In this document: in pieces, positions 30,763-40,180 of the stretch | Layout of the letters: every line of letters begins with the position of its first letter | Position numbering within the stretch: position 1 is the stretch's first letter | Source of the DNA: DATAMF01 sp964472565 | GTDB lineage: Bacteria; Chloroflexota; Anaerolineae; Aggregatilineales; Aggregatilineaceae | Length of the DNA: 40,871 nt | Direction: 5' to 3' | Assembly (NCBI GenBank): GCA_964472565.1 | Contig: CAYYNB010000039.1 | Location: forward strand, 1 to 40,871 | Position numbers and translations under genes: made by a program | Notes under the pieces: model-generated | What the model saw: only the letters and a program-made list of their open reading frames with translations | What the model was told of the DNA's origin: nothing | Database searches by the model: none

Positions 30763-33315
30763 ATGACCATCGACTTAGAGCTGATACGATCACGCAATCC
30801 GATTGAAGACATAGTAGGCGAGATCTTTCCTCTGAAGAAAATGGGGAAACGCTTTATCGGCCTGGAACATGATAGCCTTGTGGTCATTCCCCAAACAGGG
30901 TTTTACTTTTGGAATTCTCAAGGTGAGAAGGGTGATGTCTTTGATTTTGTAGCCCGGCATGTCTTGAGAACCCAGGATTCGGATCATTTTATGGAATCCG
31001 TTCGGTGGCTGGCGCAGCGGGCCAACCTCCCCTGTGAGGATTCTACTGACTTCCGCCAATCCCCTGTTTATGCCGAACGCCAGCTGATTCAGCGGTTACA
31101 CGAGGCTTTGCTCAATACCTCGGCTGCTCTATGTTATGTCACAGAACAGCGCGGTTGGCAGATCTCTACAATCCAAGCGGCTCGGCTTGGGTATATGCCT
31201 CGCGATAAACGAAAACTGCTCACCGGTTTGTCCTTGTCTGAAAAGTGGGCGACGGTGATTCAACGATTCCCACCGGAGATGATTGTTTATATCCATCTTG
31301 TTAAAGGTCGTATCGCGTATCTCAGTGGGCGCTCCATAGAAGGCAAAAAACATTACAATCCGCCGCGCGATCTAATTGGAGATCGGCAGCCGTACTCGAA
31401 TCATGTCGTGGATGAAAATACGGATCAGGTTGTGATTGTCGAGGGACAAGCCGATGCGATCTCATTCGCAGAATGGGATATTCCGGCAATTGCGCTTGGC
31501 GGGATGCAGCTATCTGAGGCGCTGCTCAATCGCTTGCGAGATTACCGTCGCGTCTTTATTGCTCTGGACAACACCGATGATGCGCGCGAACACAGCCGCC
31601 AGATAGCACAGATACTCGGTGGGAAAGCCTATCTGCCCCAGTTCCCCGTTGGCGTCAAAGATGCCAACGAATGGCTGGTCCGGCATCAGGCCACGGTGGA
31701 GGACGCCCATCGGATGCTGAACCAAGCGCCAAGCTGGTTGACAAGCGAAATAGAACGAGTGAGGCAGTTGGAAGGCTTAGTCCAGGAGGATGCCATTCGG
31801 GATCTGTTCCAACATGGCCACGATTTAGATGTGTTCTCTCTGGCTCGCTTCAAGGCTACGATGGCATCGTTGGGAATTCAGGGGCGAGCGTTTGATAGGC
31901 TGCTAAAAGCAGGACAAGCCCAACACCACAAAAATGCTACAGAAGAGGATAGCTCTGACGTGTTTGATGACAATATTCCTGTTCTTTCTCCCGCCCTCGG
32001 ATTCAGCCGCGATTTGGCTCTGGTGACCATCTCCCTGCGCGAACGAACCTCAAATAATCGCCTGAATGTGCAGCCGTATGTGGTGACGAGTACTCGCGAA
32101 CTTGTTCGCCTGAAAGACCAGCAGATCCTGACGATTCATGGGCAGGAAATTGCATTGCGAGTGGTGCCCGAAGGGTCCGAGTTTCTGATGCGCTGGCGTC
32201 ACAGCGATATCCAGCGCTTTCTCAAAGGCGAGGAAGTTGATCCCAGTGAAGTCTTCAATAAGATCCACAACCTGTTTACCACATATGTCGATTTTCGATC
32301 CCCGGTAGAAAGCCGAATTCTCACACTCTGGACGATTGGCACGTACTTTTATACCTTATTCCCTGCGTTTCCCTATCTGGCATTAAACGGCCCGAAAAAC
32401 AGCGGCAAGAGTACCGTCCTGCGTCTGCTGCAACCACTGGCCTTCAATATGATCTCCACCTCCGATCCGACCGGACCTGCGATGTTCCGTTTGATCCATC
32501 ATACCAGCTGCACGGTAGGCATTGATGAGGCCGAGCGTTATCACAATCCGCGTGATCCAGGGATGCAGCAGATTCGACAGCTGCTCAACAGTGGGTACAA
32601 AGCGGGAATGCCTGCCATTCGGTTGATAGGCGAAGATATGAAACCGCAGGCCTTTGACGTGTATTCCCCCAAAATCCTGGCTGCGATTGCTGGATTGGAA
32701 GATATTCTTGCCAGCCGGTGCATTCTCATTCCCATGCGCCGTACTGATCGTCAGATGCCCTTCGTCCCGCCGAATTTCGATGGAGCGAATATCCGACATC
32801 AATTGTATTCGCTGGCACTCACCCATTTCCAACAAGTCCTCCACAATTATGCAGCGCGACCTGATCTGCATAAGCTGCATAACCGTTCCGGCGAACTCTG
32901 GTCGCCGTTGGTAGCACTGGCAGCTCTTTTTGAAGAACAGGGCGGCATTTCGGATCTCTTAGCCTCCATCTCGGAAGCAGCGGAATGGGATGAACAGGCC
33001 AGTGAAGGCAAGGCCCTCAGTGATCGTGAAGAGGCAGTTCTCCAGGCATTAGAGATAATGACTCGGAACAGCCAAGCGGAAGTTTGGATCAAGGCCTGTG
33101 ATCTGCGCGACAGAGTGCGCGATCTCCTCGGCTACAGCGCCGAGCAGATGGGCCACGCACAGTGGGTAGGCCACATCCTCAACCGGCTGCAACTCACGGA
33201 TCGCAATCGGCGCAAAGCTTATACTGGCGGGCAGATGTATCTAATCCATCGTAACGAGGTTATCGACATGATGCGGCGTTACGATGTGGAGAGTGTTTCG
33301 TCATCACTGAACTGA
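30763..33315 (+). CDS. Toprim primase fused to AAA-type helicase, zinc-finger cysteines lost
   Basis: An 850-residue replication protein. Residues ~12-66 follow the DnaG CHC2 zinc-domain pattern (IEDIVGEIFPLKKMGKRFIGL to EKGDVFDFVARHV), but the metal-binding Cys/His residues are gone. A Toprim domain follows (VVIVEGQADAISF at 223-235, E227; FIALDNTDD at 265-273). The C-terminal half is an ATPase with P-loop GPKNSGKST (543-551), Walker B VGIDEAE (585-591) and an arginine-bearing SRCILIPMRR, like the helicase parts of plasmid and phage primases. A longer upstream frame exists, but ATG at 30763 has GGAG at 9 bases. It follows parAB and probably replicates the element. Which half is active is unproven. 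Confidence 0.8.
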   Translation: MTIDLELIRSRNPIEDIVGEIFPLKKMGKRFIGLEHDSLVVIPQTGFYFWNSQGEKGDVFDFVARHVLRTQDSDHFMESVRWLAQRANLPCEDSTDFRQSPVYAERQLIQRLHEALLNTSAALCYVTEQRGWQISTIQAARLGYMPRDKRKLLTGLSLSEKWATVIQRFPPEMIVYIHLVKGRIAYLSGRSIEGKKHYNPPRDLIGDRQPYSNHVVDENTDQVVIVEGQADAISFAEWDIPAIALGGMQLSEALLNRLRDYRRVFIALDNTDDAREHSRQIAQILGGKAYLPQFPVGVKDANEWLVRHQATVEDAHRMLNQAPSWLTSEIERVRQLEGLVQEDAIRDLFQHGHDLDVFSLARFKATMASLGIQGRAFDRLLKAGQAQHHKNATEEDSSDVFDDNIPVLSPALGFSRDLALVTISLRERTSNNRLNVQPYVVTSTRELVRLKDQQILTIHGQEIALRVVPEGSEFLMRWRHSDIQRFLKGEEVDPSEVFNKIHNLFTTYVDFRSPVESRILTLWTIGTYFYTLFPAFPYLALNGPKNSGKSTVLRLLQPLAFNMISTSDPTGPAMFRLIHHTSCTVGIDEAERYHNPRDPGMQQIRQLLNSGYKAGMPAIRLIGEDMKPQAFDVYSPKILAAIAGLEDILASRCILIPMRRTDRQMPFVPPNFDGANIRHQLYSLALTHFQQVLHNYAARPDLHKLHNRSGELWSPLVALAALFEEQGGISDLLASISEAAEWDEQASEGKALSDREEAVLQALEIMTRNSQAEVWIKACDLRDRVRDLLGYSAEQMGHAQWVGHILNRLQLTDRNRRKAYTGGQMYLIHRNEVIDMMRRYDVESVSSSLN

Positions 33316-33320
33316 AAAAC

Positions 33321-33411
33321 TGGTCAGACTGGCAAAACCGGTCATACTGACCATACCCATGCAAGGATCGATGGTTAGTATGGGCAGTGATGTTGGTTTT
33401 GCCAGTTTTTC
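33321..33411. terminator. compound inverted repeat and bidirectional terminator
   Basis: ACTGGCAAAACC (33328-33339) is perfectly complementary to 33395-33406, and the outer AAAAACTGG/CCAGTTTTT also pair. An inner repeat ACTGACCATAC/GTATGGGCAGT (10 of 11) continues the fold. TGGTCAG (33321-33327) additionally pairs with CTGACCA (33347-33353). T-runs on both strands suit termination of the convergent primase and TIR genes. Confidence 0.6.
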
Positions 33412-33416
33412 CCTTT

Positions 33417-36400
33417 TTATGCCTGTGTTGCTCCGACTGACAGAATCTCATATACCTTTTTCCAAGCTGGATGTATCCAGTTAATAATTCGTAAAACCTC
33501 AACAAGAATTTCTAATGACAACCCTGATTCAACTGATTCAACACTATTTCTCCATTCGATCCAATACATCAACAATCGATTTAAATGACATCCATTTAAA
33601 GCTGATAGGGCCTCAGTCCATGTTTTTGTGTCAACAAAGTAGTCCAAGATAGCCTGAAAAATTCTATTCGCGTTCATCTGATCATTTCCAATTCCTTGCC
33701 CTACATTTGAAGGAATTTCGTATAATATTTCTTGAGCTTCCTTGACCCTGCCTAGCTTAACTAGACTCAACGCAAGCATGCCATTAGCGAAGATACCTTC
33801 ACCGCTGCCATCAATTCTGCCCCTAAACTCCTTGGCTTCTGTAAGTAAACTGATGGCTCGATCTTTGTCTATCGGTGTTAGCGCTGCTGCCAAGAGACTC
33901 AATGCAGACGATTTGCAAGTCTCGTCCTGAATCTCATGAGCTAGATGCTCAACTTCAGATAACAATGAGAGTGCTCGAAATTTCTCTGTTTTGAGCAAGG
34001 CGATAGCTAATTCACGTAGCGCAAAAGCACGATACCATTTTTCTGAAATACTGTATGCTACTTCACATGCTTGATCATACCGCTCATTTTGACACAACTC
34101 TACCACTAAATTCCGTAGAGATTCTGCACTAAACATCTCCACCTGAATGTCATGTGCAATTTTATAGGCCTTATCGAACTGTCTTGCTTGTGTCAGTGCA
34201 ATCACCAAGGCTTGTAGAGCCTCCGCCTGACTTCTCTCGTCTTGAATGTTGCGTGCTGTTATCTCTGCTTCCTCAAATACCGCACTTGCCCAATCATAAT
34301 CTGTCTGTGCTAAGGCCGTTGCTAAATCACACAAAACACCTGCCCGCCGCGACTCACCTTGGATGCTACGCACTACTGTTTCTGTTTCTTTGAGTACGGT
34401 ACGGCATCGATCATTCCCTGTCTGTGCCAGGGATACTGCCAGATCACACAAGGCTCTCGCTCGTTGCGCCTCATCTTGGATACTATGCGCAGCTACTTCC
34501 GCATCCTCGAACACTATATGGCATCGTTCACTCTCCGCTTGGTTCAGGACTACTGCCAGATTACGCAAGGCTCTCGCTCGTTGCGCCTCATCTTGGATAC
34601 TTTGCGCAGCTACCTCCACCTCCGGGAACATTGTATGGCATCGATTATCATTTGACTGTGCCAAGGTTGCGGTCAAGGCATGGAGTGCTTCTGCATAATG
34701 CGACTCATTTTGGGTATTGCGTATTGCTACCTCTGCCTCCTTGTATGACTCATAAGCCCGTATGTTACCTGCACGAGCCATATATGCTGCCACGCTTTGA
34801 AGTGCTTCTGCTCGCTGGTATAGTCCCTGGATATTACGTGCGATTGCCTGCGCTTTTTCATATTGTCCAGCCCCAATATAAGCTGTTACTAGGATCTGAA
34901 ATGCGTCCGATTGCCTCTCCCAATTCTGGATACTGTGTGCTACTTCCTCTGCTTTCTCAAATAGCCCTTCTTTTGCCAGCTCTTTCGTTAAGGAATACAA
35001 AATCCAACTTTGCTTCCATTCTTCTTGCATGCTAAATAACACTTTGGCTTCCTCATCTTTCCCAACCAAAGCTAGTGAGATCCCTAGAGCTTCCATAGCA
35101 TTTCCACGCTCATAAGTGCTCTGAATAGCATTGGCTACCGTTTTTGCTCTCTCAAACTGTCTTGCTTTCGCCAGTGCTTCTGCTAAGTCACCGAGGGTTG
35201 TTTCCCGTCTATACTCATCTTGAATGCCTCGTGCTACTGTCTCCGTTTTCGCGAATACGGCGAGAGAGCGATCAGTGTCTGTCTGAACTAGCACTCTTGC
35301 TAAAACCAACAGAGTCTGTGCTTGCCAATACTCAGCCTGTACATTGCGAATCACGTTTTCAACTCTATCGATATGACCAGCATTTGCCAGTGATTTTGCT
35401 AGGTCACTTAGAGACCATTCTCGATACCAATCGTCTTGGATGCTATATGCAACAGTTTCTGCTTCGTCAAATATTGAGTGGGATCGAGCGTCACCCACTT
35501 GAGTAAGAACTACGGCTAGGTCGAGCAATGCTTCTACTCGAGAACTTTTGATCTGGATGCTGTCCGCTACTGCTCTTGCTTCCTCATAGAGTTCGAGTTG
35601 GGCTAGAACTGCTGCTAACTTTTGTAATGCCCCTGATTTGCCACCCTCATTCTGCTCACAGTGCGCCGCAGCCTTTGCCTCCTCAAATATCGAGAGCGCT
35701 CGGGAATCCCCTATACGTACTAGTGCTGCCGCCAATTTGCCTAAGGCCTCTGCCCGAGTCCATTCGTTATCAATGTTTCGCGCAACACGCAGAGCTTCAT
35801 TCAACAGTGTGAGATTAGCGCGCCGTTGCTCCTGTTGGGCTTCGTGAATTGCCATCAAACCATCGAAAATTGCCCACGATGCACCTCGCAATCGAGCATG
35901 GTTAAGGGCTTCTTGCTCGCGTCCCAACCAAACTAAGGTCTTTAAACTCATGTCATTGTAGATATTCACCCGACTATGTACCACCTGTTGTGCGGCATGT
36001 AACTGACTAAGTAATAACAAGTGATTTGAGCTTAACGGATCGGCAAAGTCTCGAATGACCATACCTAGATCTGCCATATAAGAATTATCCCCTACACAGG
36101 CAATGAATTTAGCTTCCATCCAATCAGGATCTCCAATGAGCAAATTATAAAGCTCCGTATACCGCCCTGCTGCTCGTAGATGATAGGCTAGCCTCTCAAA
36201 AAAATACCCATCGTTGGGACCACTATGCCATCCATTTGAACATTTCTGCTTGTATGCCATAAGCAATCGTTCATGTAGTGCTGATAGGTTTTCTACATAT
36301 GTGCCTATATAATCGAATTGAAGATCGTGTAAGGTTAGATTGTTGTTGGCATCGCGACGTGCCAAAGAACGCTGTACAAATGTATCAAGCAGATCCTCGA

Positions 36401-38267
36401 TGTTAAACCGACTCAAACCCAATAATTCCCAATATGTTATTAAAGCGGCCTCAGGTATGGGTGTATCAGCGGGAAAAACAGACATTTCTAGGTAACGAGT
36501 TTTCGGCATCAGGGCTGTTAGGTCTTCAATATCGTCCAGAGCATCTACGCTCACTTGAATCGCACTCATTAAGTTTCGGTAGCGATAATGAAGGAATTCA
36601 TGCCCGATACGATCCAAATCTGCACTTTGTAACTTGTGAAGCACGTTGTCCCATCGGCTAGGCTTACCTTTTAACATTGCACCAACCATCGCTAGAGCCA
36701 ATGGTAGACACCCGCATTCCTCAACAATTTCGCGTGCCTGTTTGGGCAACTCAGCGACAGGTTGCCCCGTCCAATCTGCAAGCAAACTTAGGGCGGCATT
36801 GGGACTCAACACATCTAGCGGAACTCCCTTTGCTCCCAGAGCAGTTACTATTCCTTCGTCGCGTGTGGTGATGAGTAGACAACAACCTGGTCCTAATACA
36901 TCAAATGCCTCTGCATGAACTGCTTGCCAGACATCATCTAGAATAATTAGACATGACTTGTTTTCGAGCAATTTGCATAGATGAGTGCGTCCGGCCTGAA
37001 CATCGCTAAATAGTTGGGGATGGTCATTGAGTGCATCCGCCAATTGCATCTGACGTGCAATGAGATTGATATCGTCTTTACCCAATGTGATCCAGATGAC
37101 TCCATCTGGAAAAGCACGGCGAACCTCACAATCTCGTGCAGCAGCGGCGACTAAAACAGACTTACCAGTCCCTCCCATGCCCCATACGCCAATTTTCCGG
37201 CCTACATCGGTGATAAGAATATGCTCTTTTCTTTTGCCTAGAAGTTGTTGTTTCAGTACAGTCAGTTCCTCAGTTCTAAGCAAATAGGGGGAAGGTAAAA
37301 TGGGCACATTAGGACAAGAACCAACTGGAGCAGGAGTTTCCTGTAATTGCTCAATTAATCGCTTAAGCTCCACTTCAAAGTGTGCATCTTGCCGGAAATC
37401 ACGGTAATCTGGTCCACGCAACACATCGGGCAAGCAGCTGCCATCTTCTAACCGTAGGATAACATTCACGGGCTTGCAGATACCTAAAGCGTACTTCCAC
37501 TCCTCACGCACATAATTCGATTTCAGTGCTCCAGGTCCAACAACAAGAACTAGGCGATCCACTGTATCAATCGCACCGCGAATTTCCTGTGAAAATGTCA
37601 ATCCACGGCTGGGCATTGATACTCGATCCCACCACACCTCGAATTCTCTTTCGGATAGGTTATCGTACAACCGCTTAACAAATGCTTCATCATCCGCTCT
37701 CGCGTAAGACAGGAACAAACGCGCTTTCGGCTGAATTACGGGCACTGCATCTACGCTTAACGCCCGACGGATAAGACTCATTAAGGCGTCCTGCCCCGAC
37801 ACCAATAGATCAAGTTTTTCGTCTACTTGGGCGAGTTCGCTACGCACTTCATCCATAAATGCCGTGTACTGTTCGGCTTGTGCGGTCAGCAGTCCCACAA
37901 GAGTGTATTCTCCTTGCTGGATCGCATACTCTAGCAAGTCAAAGCGCCGGAACTGGCGAGCAATAAGTGATTGAGTATCTGCCACCTGTAAAGCAGCAGC
38001 AATATTAGTTTGCTCAAGAGCCTGCTTCACTTGAGTGTTGATTTCGTCATCTGGTATATGTTCACCTCGCGCGATGCGATCGAGCAAACCACTTAACAGG
38101 TTGACACCGAGGCCTGAGATCAATCCAATTGCATCGTTGGGCAACATAATCAGAAGTGCCCCCATGCTGGCAGCGTAGAAGGTCAGCTGGGCAGGGAGCC
38201 GTAGTGCGCGCTGCATATGCAGCCATGCTACTCGTCGTTGCTCAATGGAAGCGTTAGAGTCAGCCAT
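33417..38267 (-). CDS. TIR-NB-ARC STAND protein with about 19 TPR-like repeats, probable anti-phage NADase
   Basis: A 1616-residue protein. Residues 1-180 are a helical region with a hydrophobic stretch (28-62) that may touch the membrane. The TIR domain at ~181-305 starts ARLFLSYARADD and has SNYVREEWKYAL (249-261), with Glu placed as in catalytic TIR NADases. NB-ARC: P-loop GMGGTGKS (363-370), LIILDDVW (440-447), TTRD (467-470), GCLPLAL (519-525). After a winged-helix part, about 19 repeats of 33 or 39 residues run from ~840 to ~1510, each with an IQDE..RA.AL..LA.AL core. In this class the repeats sense an invader, NB-ARC oligomerises and TIR depletes NAD. AGGAG marks the ATG at 38267. Codon use is A/T-rich. 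Confidence 0.88.
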   Translation of the reverse strand: MADSNASIEQRRVAWLHMQRALRLPAQLTFYAASMGALLIMLPNDAIGLISGLGVNLLSGLLDRIARGEHIPDDEINTQVKQALEQTNIAAALQVADTQSLIARQFRRFDLLEYAIQQGEYTLVGLLTAQAEQYTAFMDEVRSELAQVDEKLDLLVSGQDALMSLIRRALSVDAVPVIQPKARLFLSYARADDEAFVKRLYDNLSEREFEVWWDRVSMPSRGLTFSQEIRGAIDTVDRLVLVVGPGALKSNYVREEWKYALGICKPVNVILRLEDGSCLPDVLRGPDYRDFRQDAHFEVELKRLIEQLQETPAPVGSCPNVPILPSPYLLRTEELTVLKQQLLGKRKEHILITDVGRKIGVWGMGGTGKSVLVAAAARDCEVRRAFPDGVIWITLGKDDINLIARQMQLADALNDHPQLFSDVQAGRTHLCKLLENKSCLIILDDVWQAVHAEAFDVLGPGCCLLITTRDEGIVTALGAKGVPLDVLSPNAALSLLADWTGQPVAELPKQAREIVEECGCLPLALAMVGAMLKGKPSRWDNVLHKLQSADLDRIGHEFLHYRYRNLMSAIQVSVDALDDIEDLTALMPKTRYLEMSVFPADTPIPEAALITYWELLGLSRFNIEDLLDTFVQRSLARRDANNNLTLHDLQFDYIGTYVENLSALHERLLMAYKQKCSNGWHSGPNDGYFFERLAYHLRAAGRYTELYNLLIGDPDWMEAKFIACVGDNSYMADLGMVIRDFADPLSSNHLLLLSQLHAAQQVVHSRVNIYNDMSLKTLVWLGREQEALNHARLRGASWAIFDGLMAIHEAQQEQRRANLTLLNEALRVARNIDNEWTRAEALGKLAAALVRIGDSRALSIFEEAKAAAHCEQNEGGKSGALQKLAAVLAQLELYEEARAVADSIQIKSSRVEALLDLAVVLTQVGDARSHSIFDEAETVAYSIQDDWYREWSLSDLAKSLANAGHIDRVENVIRNVQAEYWQAQTLLVLARVLVQTDTDRSLAVFAKTETVARGIQDEYRRETTLGDLAEALAKARQFERAKTVANAIQSTYERGNAMEALGISLALVGKDEEAKVLFSMQEEWKQSWILYSLTKELAKEGLFEKAEEVAHSIQNWERQSDAFQILVTAYIGAGQYEKAQAIARNIQGLYQRAEALQSVAAYMARAGNIRAYESYKEAEVAIRNTQNESHYAEALHALTATLAQSNDNRCHTMFPEVEVAAQSIQDEAQRARALRNLAVVLNQAESERCHIVFEDAEVAAHSIQDEAQRARALCDLAVSLAQTGNDRCRTVLKETETVVRSIQGESRRAGVLCDLATALAQTDYDWASAVFEEAEITARNIQDERSQAEALQALVIALTQARQFDKAYKIAHDIQVEMFSAESLRNLVVELCQNERYDQACEVAYSISEKWYRAFALRELAIALLKTEKFRALSLLSEVEHLAHEIQDETCKSSALSLLAAALTPIDKDRAISLLTEAKEFRGRIDGSGEGIFANGMLALSLVKLGRVKEAQEILYEIPSNVGQGIGNDQMNANRIFQAILDYFVDTKTWTEALSALNGCHLNRLLMYWIEWRNSVESVESGLSLEILVEVLRIINWIHPAWKKVYEILSVGATQA
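34449..34613. repeat. 48-bp near-identical direct repeat inside the TIR-STAND gene
   Basis: 34449-34496 and 34566-34613 differ at one base and are spaced exactly 117 bp (39 codons) apart. They encode consecutive sensor repeats with the same SIQDEAQRARAL core. This is a recent in-frame unit duplication and allows repeat-number change by recombination. Confidence 0.9.
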
Positions 38268-38571
38268 GATAAATACTCCTGTGACGCTCAGTTAGAATGA
38301 ACATTTAGGAAAAAAAGTAGACCGTCCGATCTTACGGGCACTTCTTGTTTTGGAAAAGTTAACCAAAAGTCTTGCAAACTTATATAAAGGAATATTTTAA
38401 CTAACTGTTGAAACATGATAAGTTCAAAATTCTTTTACGTAAAGAAAGAACGTTCACAAGTATTAGTGCATCAAATTGTAATCCCGTTTTTTTGTTGTTT
38501 GCTCTAGCTATGATCCCTATATATACTTGGCTTTGCTATTGACATAACCCGCCCGAAAGTGTTTATTCATC
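38268..38571. other. A/T-rich divergent control region between TIR-STAND and helicase genes
   Basis: About 300 bases with no gene. It holds the helicase promoter (38499-38527), a 10-bp palindrome TTTACGTAAA (38434-38443) whose halves repeat the TTTACG of the parS-like site, and A/T-rich DNA that may carry the TIR-STAND promoter near 38360-38420 (no confident hexamers). Confidence 0.5.
38499..38527 (+). promoter_or_regulatory. promoter of the helicase-GHKL operon
   Basis: -35 TTGCTC (38499-38504), a 17-nt spacer, and -10 TATACT (38522-38527), about 45 bases before the GTG start at 38572. Confidence 0.55.
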
Positions 38572-40176
38572 GTGAAACTTGACGCGCTTTTATCGCGAGC
38601 TGATGACCAAACTTTACAAATACTTCTTGGTGGGGCTGGAATGCGTCTTATTACACTTCTAGATCCCAAGTTGTCAACACCAACGAAGTTAAAAGAAGTT
38701 ATAATCGGCTTACATACAAAAGAAGGATTGCTGCTCTCGCGTGATACTCGCCCCCTTTTGTTCGATCTTTTGCGTCCCTCAGAAGCACAACATCTAGTAG
38801 ATATACTCAAACTGGACAACATCGATCCATATCTTGCTTTAAAAAACTTTCGGCTAACAAAAGGATCACTGCGAGAACAATTACTGTTTGAATTCTTTGA
38901 GCTAGATTTGCCCCTAATTGAAGAAATCGTCGAAAACACTTCCTCTGAAATTATCCAGGCGAGTTACAGTCTTTTCGAACATCAACGTCGAGCTGCACGT
39001 GAGGTTCGTCAAAAGTTAGAGGGGGATTCGCGACGAGTCATTCTGCACATGCCAACAGGCGCAGGCAAAACAAGAACCGCTATGAATGTTATAGCGGATC
39101 ATTTTCGAAATCATGAACCTACAGTGGTGATTTGGTTGGCGTATAGTGAGGAACTATGTGATCAGGCTGCTCTCGAATTTCAAAGTATATGGAGCTATTT
39201 AGGCGACCGAGAGTTAGCGCTGCATCGTTTTTGGGGTAATCACGAGATCGATCCAATGTCGATTCATGACGGGTTTATCGTTGCTGGCCTGTCAAAAATA
39301 TATAATGCTGCAAAACGAAGCATTCAGTTTGTCAGTGTTCTTGGTAGTCGTTGTTCACTCGTAGTAATTGATGAGGCTCATATTGCGATTGCAGAGACCT
39401 ATAAACTAATACTCGATGCGCTAGTTGTCTATAGACCAACAACTGCTCTATTAGGCTTAACCGCTACGCCTGGCCGAACTTGGGCAGATATTGAAGCAGA
39501 TCGTAAACTTTCTGTTTTTTTTAGTCGCCAAAAAGTTGAGTTACGTGTATCTGGCTATAGTAATCCTGTAGATTACCTTGTCGATCAAGGTTATCTAGCA
39601 CGAACTACTTTCAGGCCATTGCTCCATCATGGGGGATTCAGTCTTTCCGATGATGATCTACGACGCATAGAAATTGAACTGGAAATTCCTGAATATGTTT
39701 TGAAAAAACTAGCTGAAGATGAACAAAGAAATCTTGTAATTATACGAGAGCTTGAAGAACTCATAACACGACACCAACGAATCATAGTATTTGCAGCGAC
39801 AGTCGCACATGCAGATCTGTTGGCAACAGTTCTGCGAGCGCGAGGACTTCACGCAGCCTCAGTTACGGGAATCACTAATCGGAGCGAACGCTCTCGCCTC
39901 ATTTACGAATTTAAAAATGACTCTCCTGACCCACAAATAATGTGTAACTATGGTGTCTTAACCACCGGATTTGATGCACCTAAGACTAGCGCCGCCATTA
40001 TTGCTAGACCGACGAAATCGCTGGTACTTTATAGCCAAATGGTAGGTCGGGCTATTCGAGGAAGTAGAGCCGGCGGAAATGATGCGGCTGAAATTGTCAC
40101 CGTTGTAGATCCGGGATTACCTGGATTTAACAGTATAGCTGATGCTTTTCAGAATTGGGAAGACGTTTGGGAATAA
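38572..40176 (+). CDS. SF2 DEAH-box helicase of a MORC-class defence operon
   Basis: A 534-residue superfamily 2 helicase of the restriction-enzyme type. Walker A is MPTGAGKTRTA (160-170), DEAH box VVIDEAH (264-270), motif III GLTATPGR (295-302). The second RecA domain has IIVFAATVAHADLL and QMVGRAIRG. Residues 1-130 are a helical domain (LLSRADDQTLQILLGG, LLDPKLSTPTKLKEVI) lying before the motor. The GTG at 38572 includes all of that domain; ATG at 38641 is a less likely start. Four bases after its stop comes a GHKL ATPase. Helicase plus GHKL is a known prokaryotic MORC-associated restriction arrangement. It is likely a DNA translocase for a nuclease encoded beyond the window. Confidence 0.87.
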   Translation: MKLDALLSRADDQTLQILLGGAGMRLITLLDPKLSTPTKLKEVIIGLHTKEGLLLSRDTRPLLFDLLRPSEAQHLVDILKLDNIDPYLALKNFRLTKGSLREQLLFEFFELDLPLIEEIVENTSSEIIQASYSLFEHQRRAAREVRQKLEGDSRRVILHMPTGAGKTRTAMNVIADHFRNHEPTVVIWLAYSEELCDQAALEFQSIWSYLGDRELALHRFWGNHEIDPMSIHDGFIVAGLSKIYNAAKRSIQFVSVLGSRCSLVVIDEAHIAIAETYKLILDALVVYRPTTALLGLTATPGRTWADIEADRKLSVFFSRQKVELRVSGYSNPVDYLVDQGYLARTTFRPLLHHGGFSLSDDDLRRIEIELEIPEYVLKKLAEDEQRNLVIIRELEELITRHQRIIVFAATVAHADLLATVLRARGLHAASVTGITNRSERSRLIYEFKNDSPDPQIMCNYGVLTTGFDAPKTSAAIIARPTKSLVLYSQMVGRAIRGSRAGGNDAAEIVTVVDPGLPGFNSIADAFQNWEDVWE

Positions 40177-40180
40177 TCTC

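Noticed and set aside
34154..35812. CRISPR-like array suggested by regular repeats
   Set aside because: The repeats are in-frame protein units of 99 or 117 bp, mostly diverged, with no short identical repeat and unique spacer pattern.
38517..38939. Minus-strand 140-codon frame over the helicase start
   Set aside because: Ser/Arg/Lys-rich translation without ribosome site, fully opposite the helicase N-terminal domain and its promoter.
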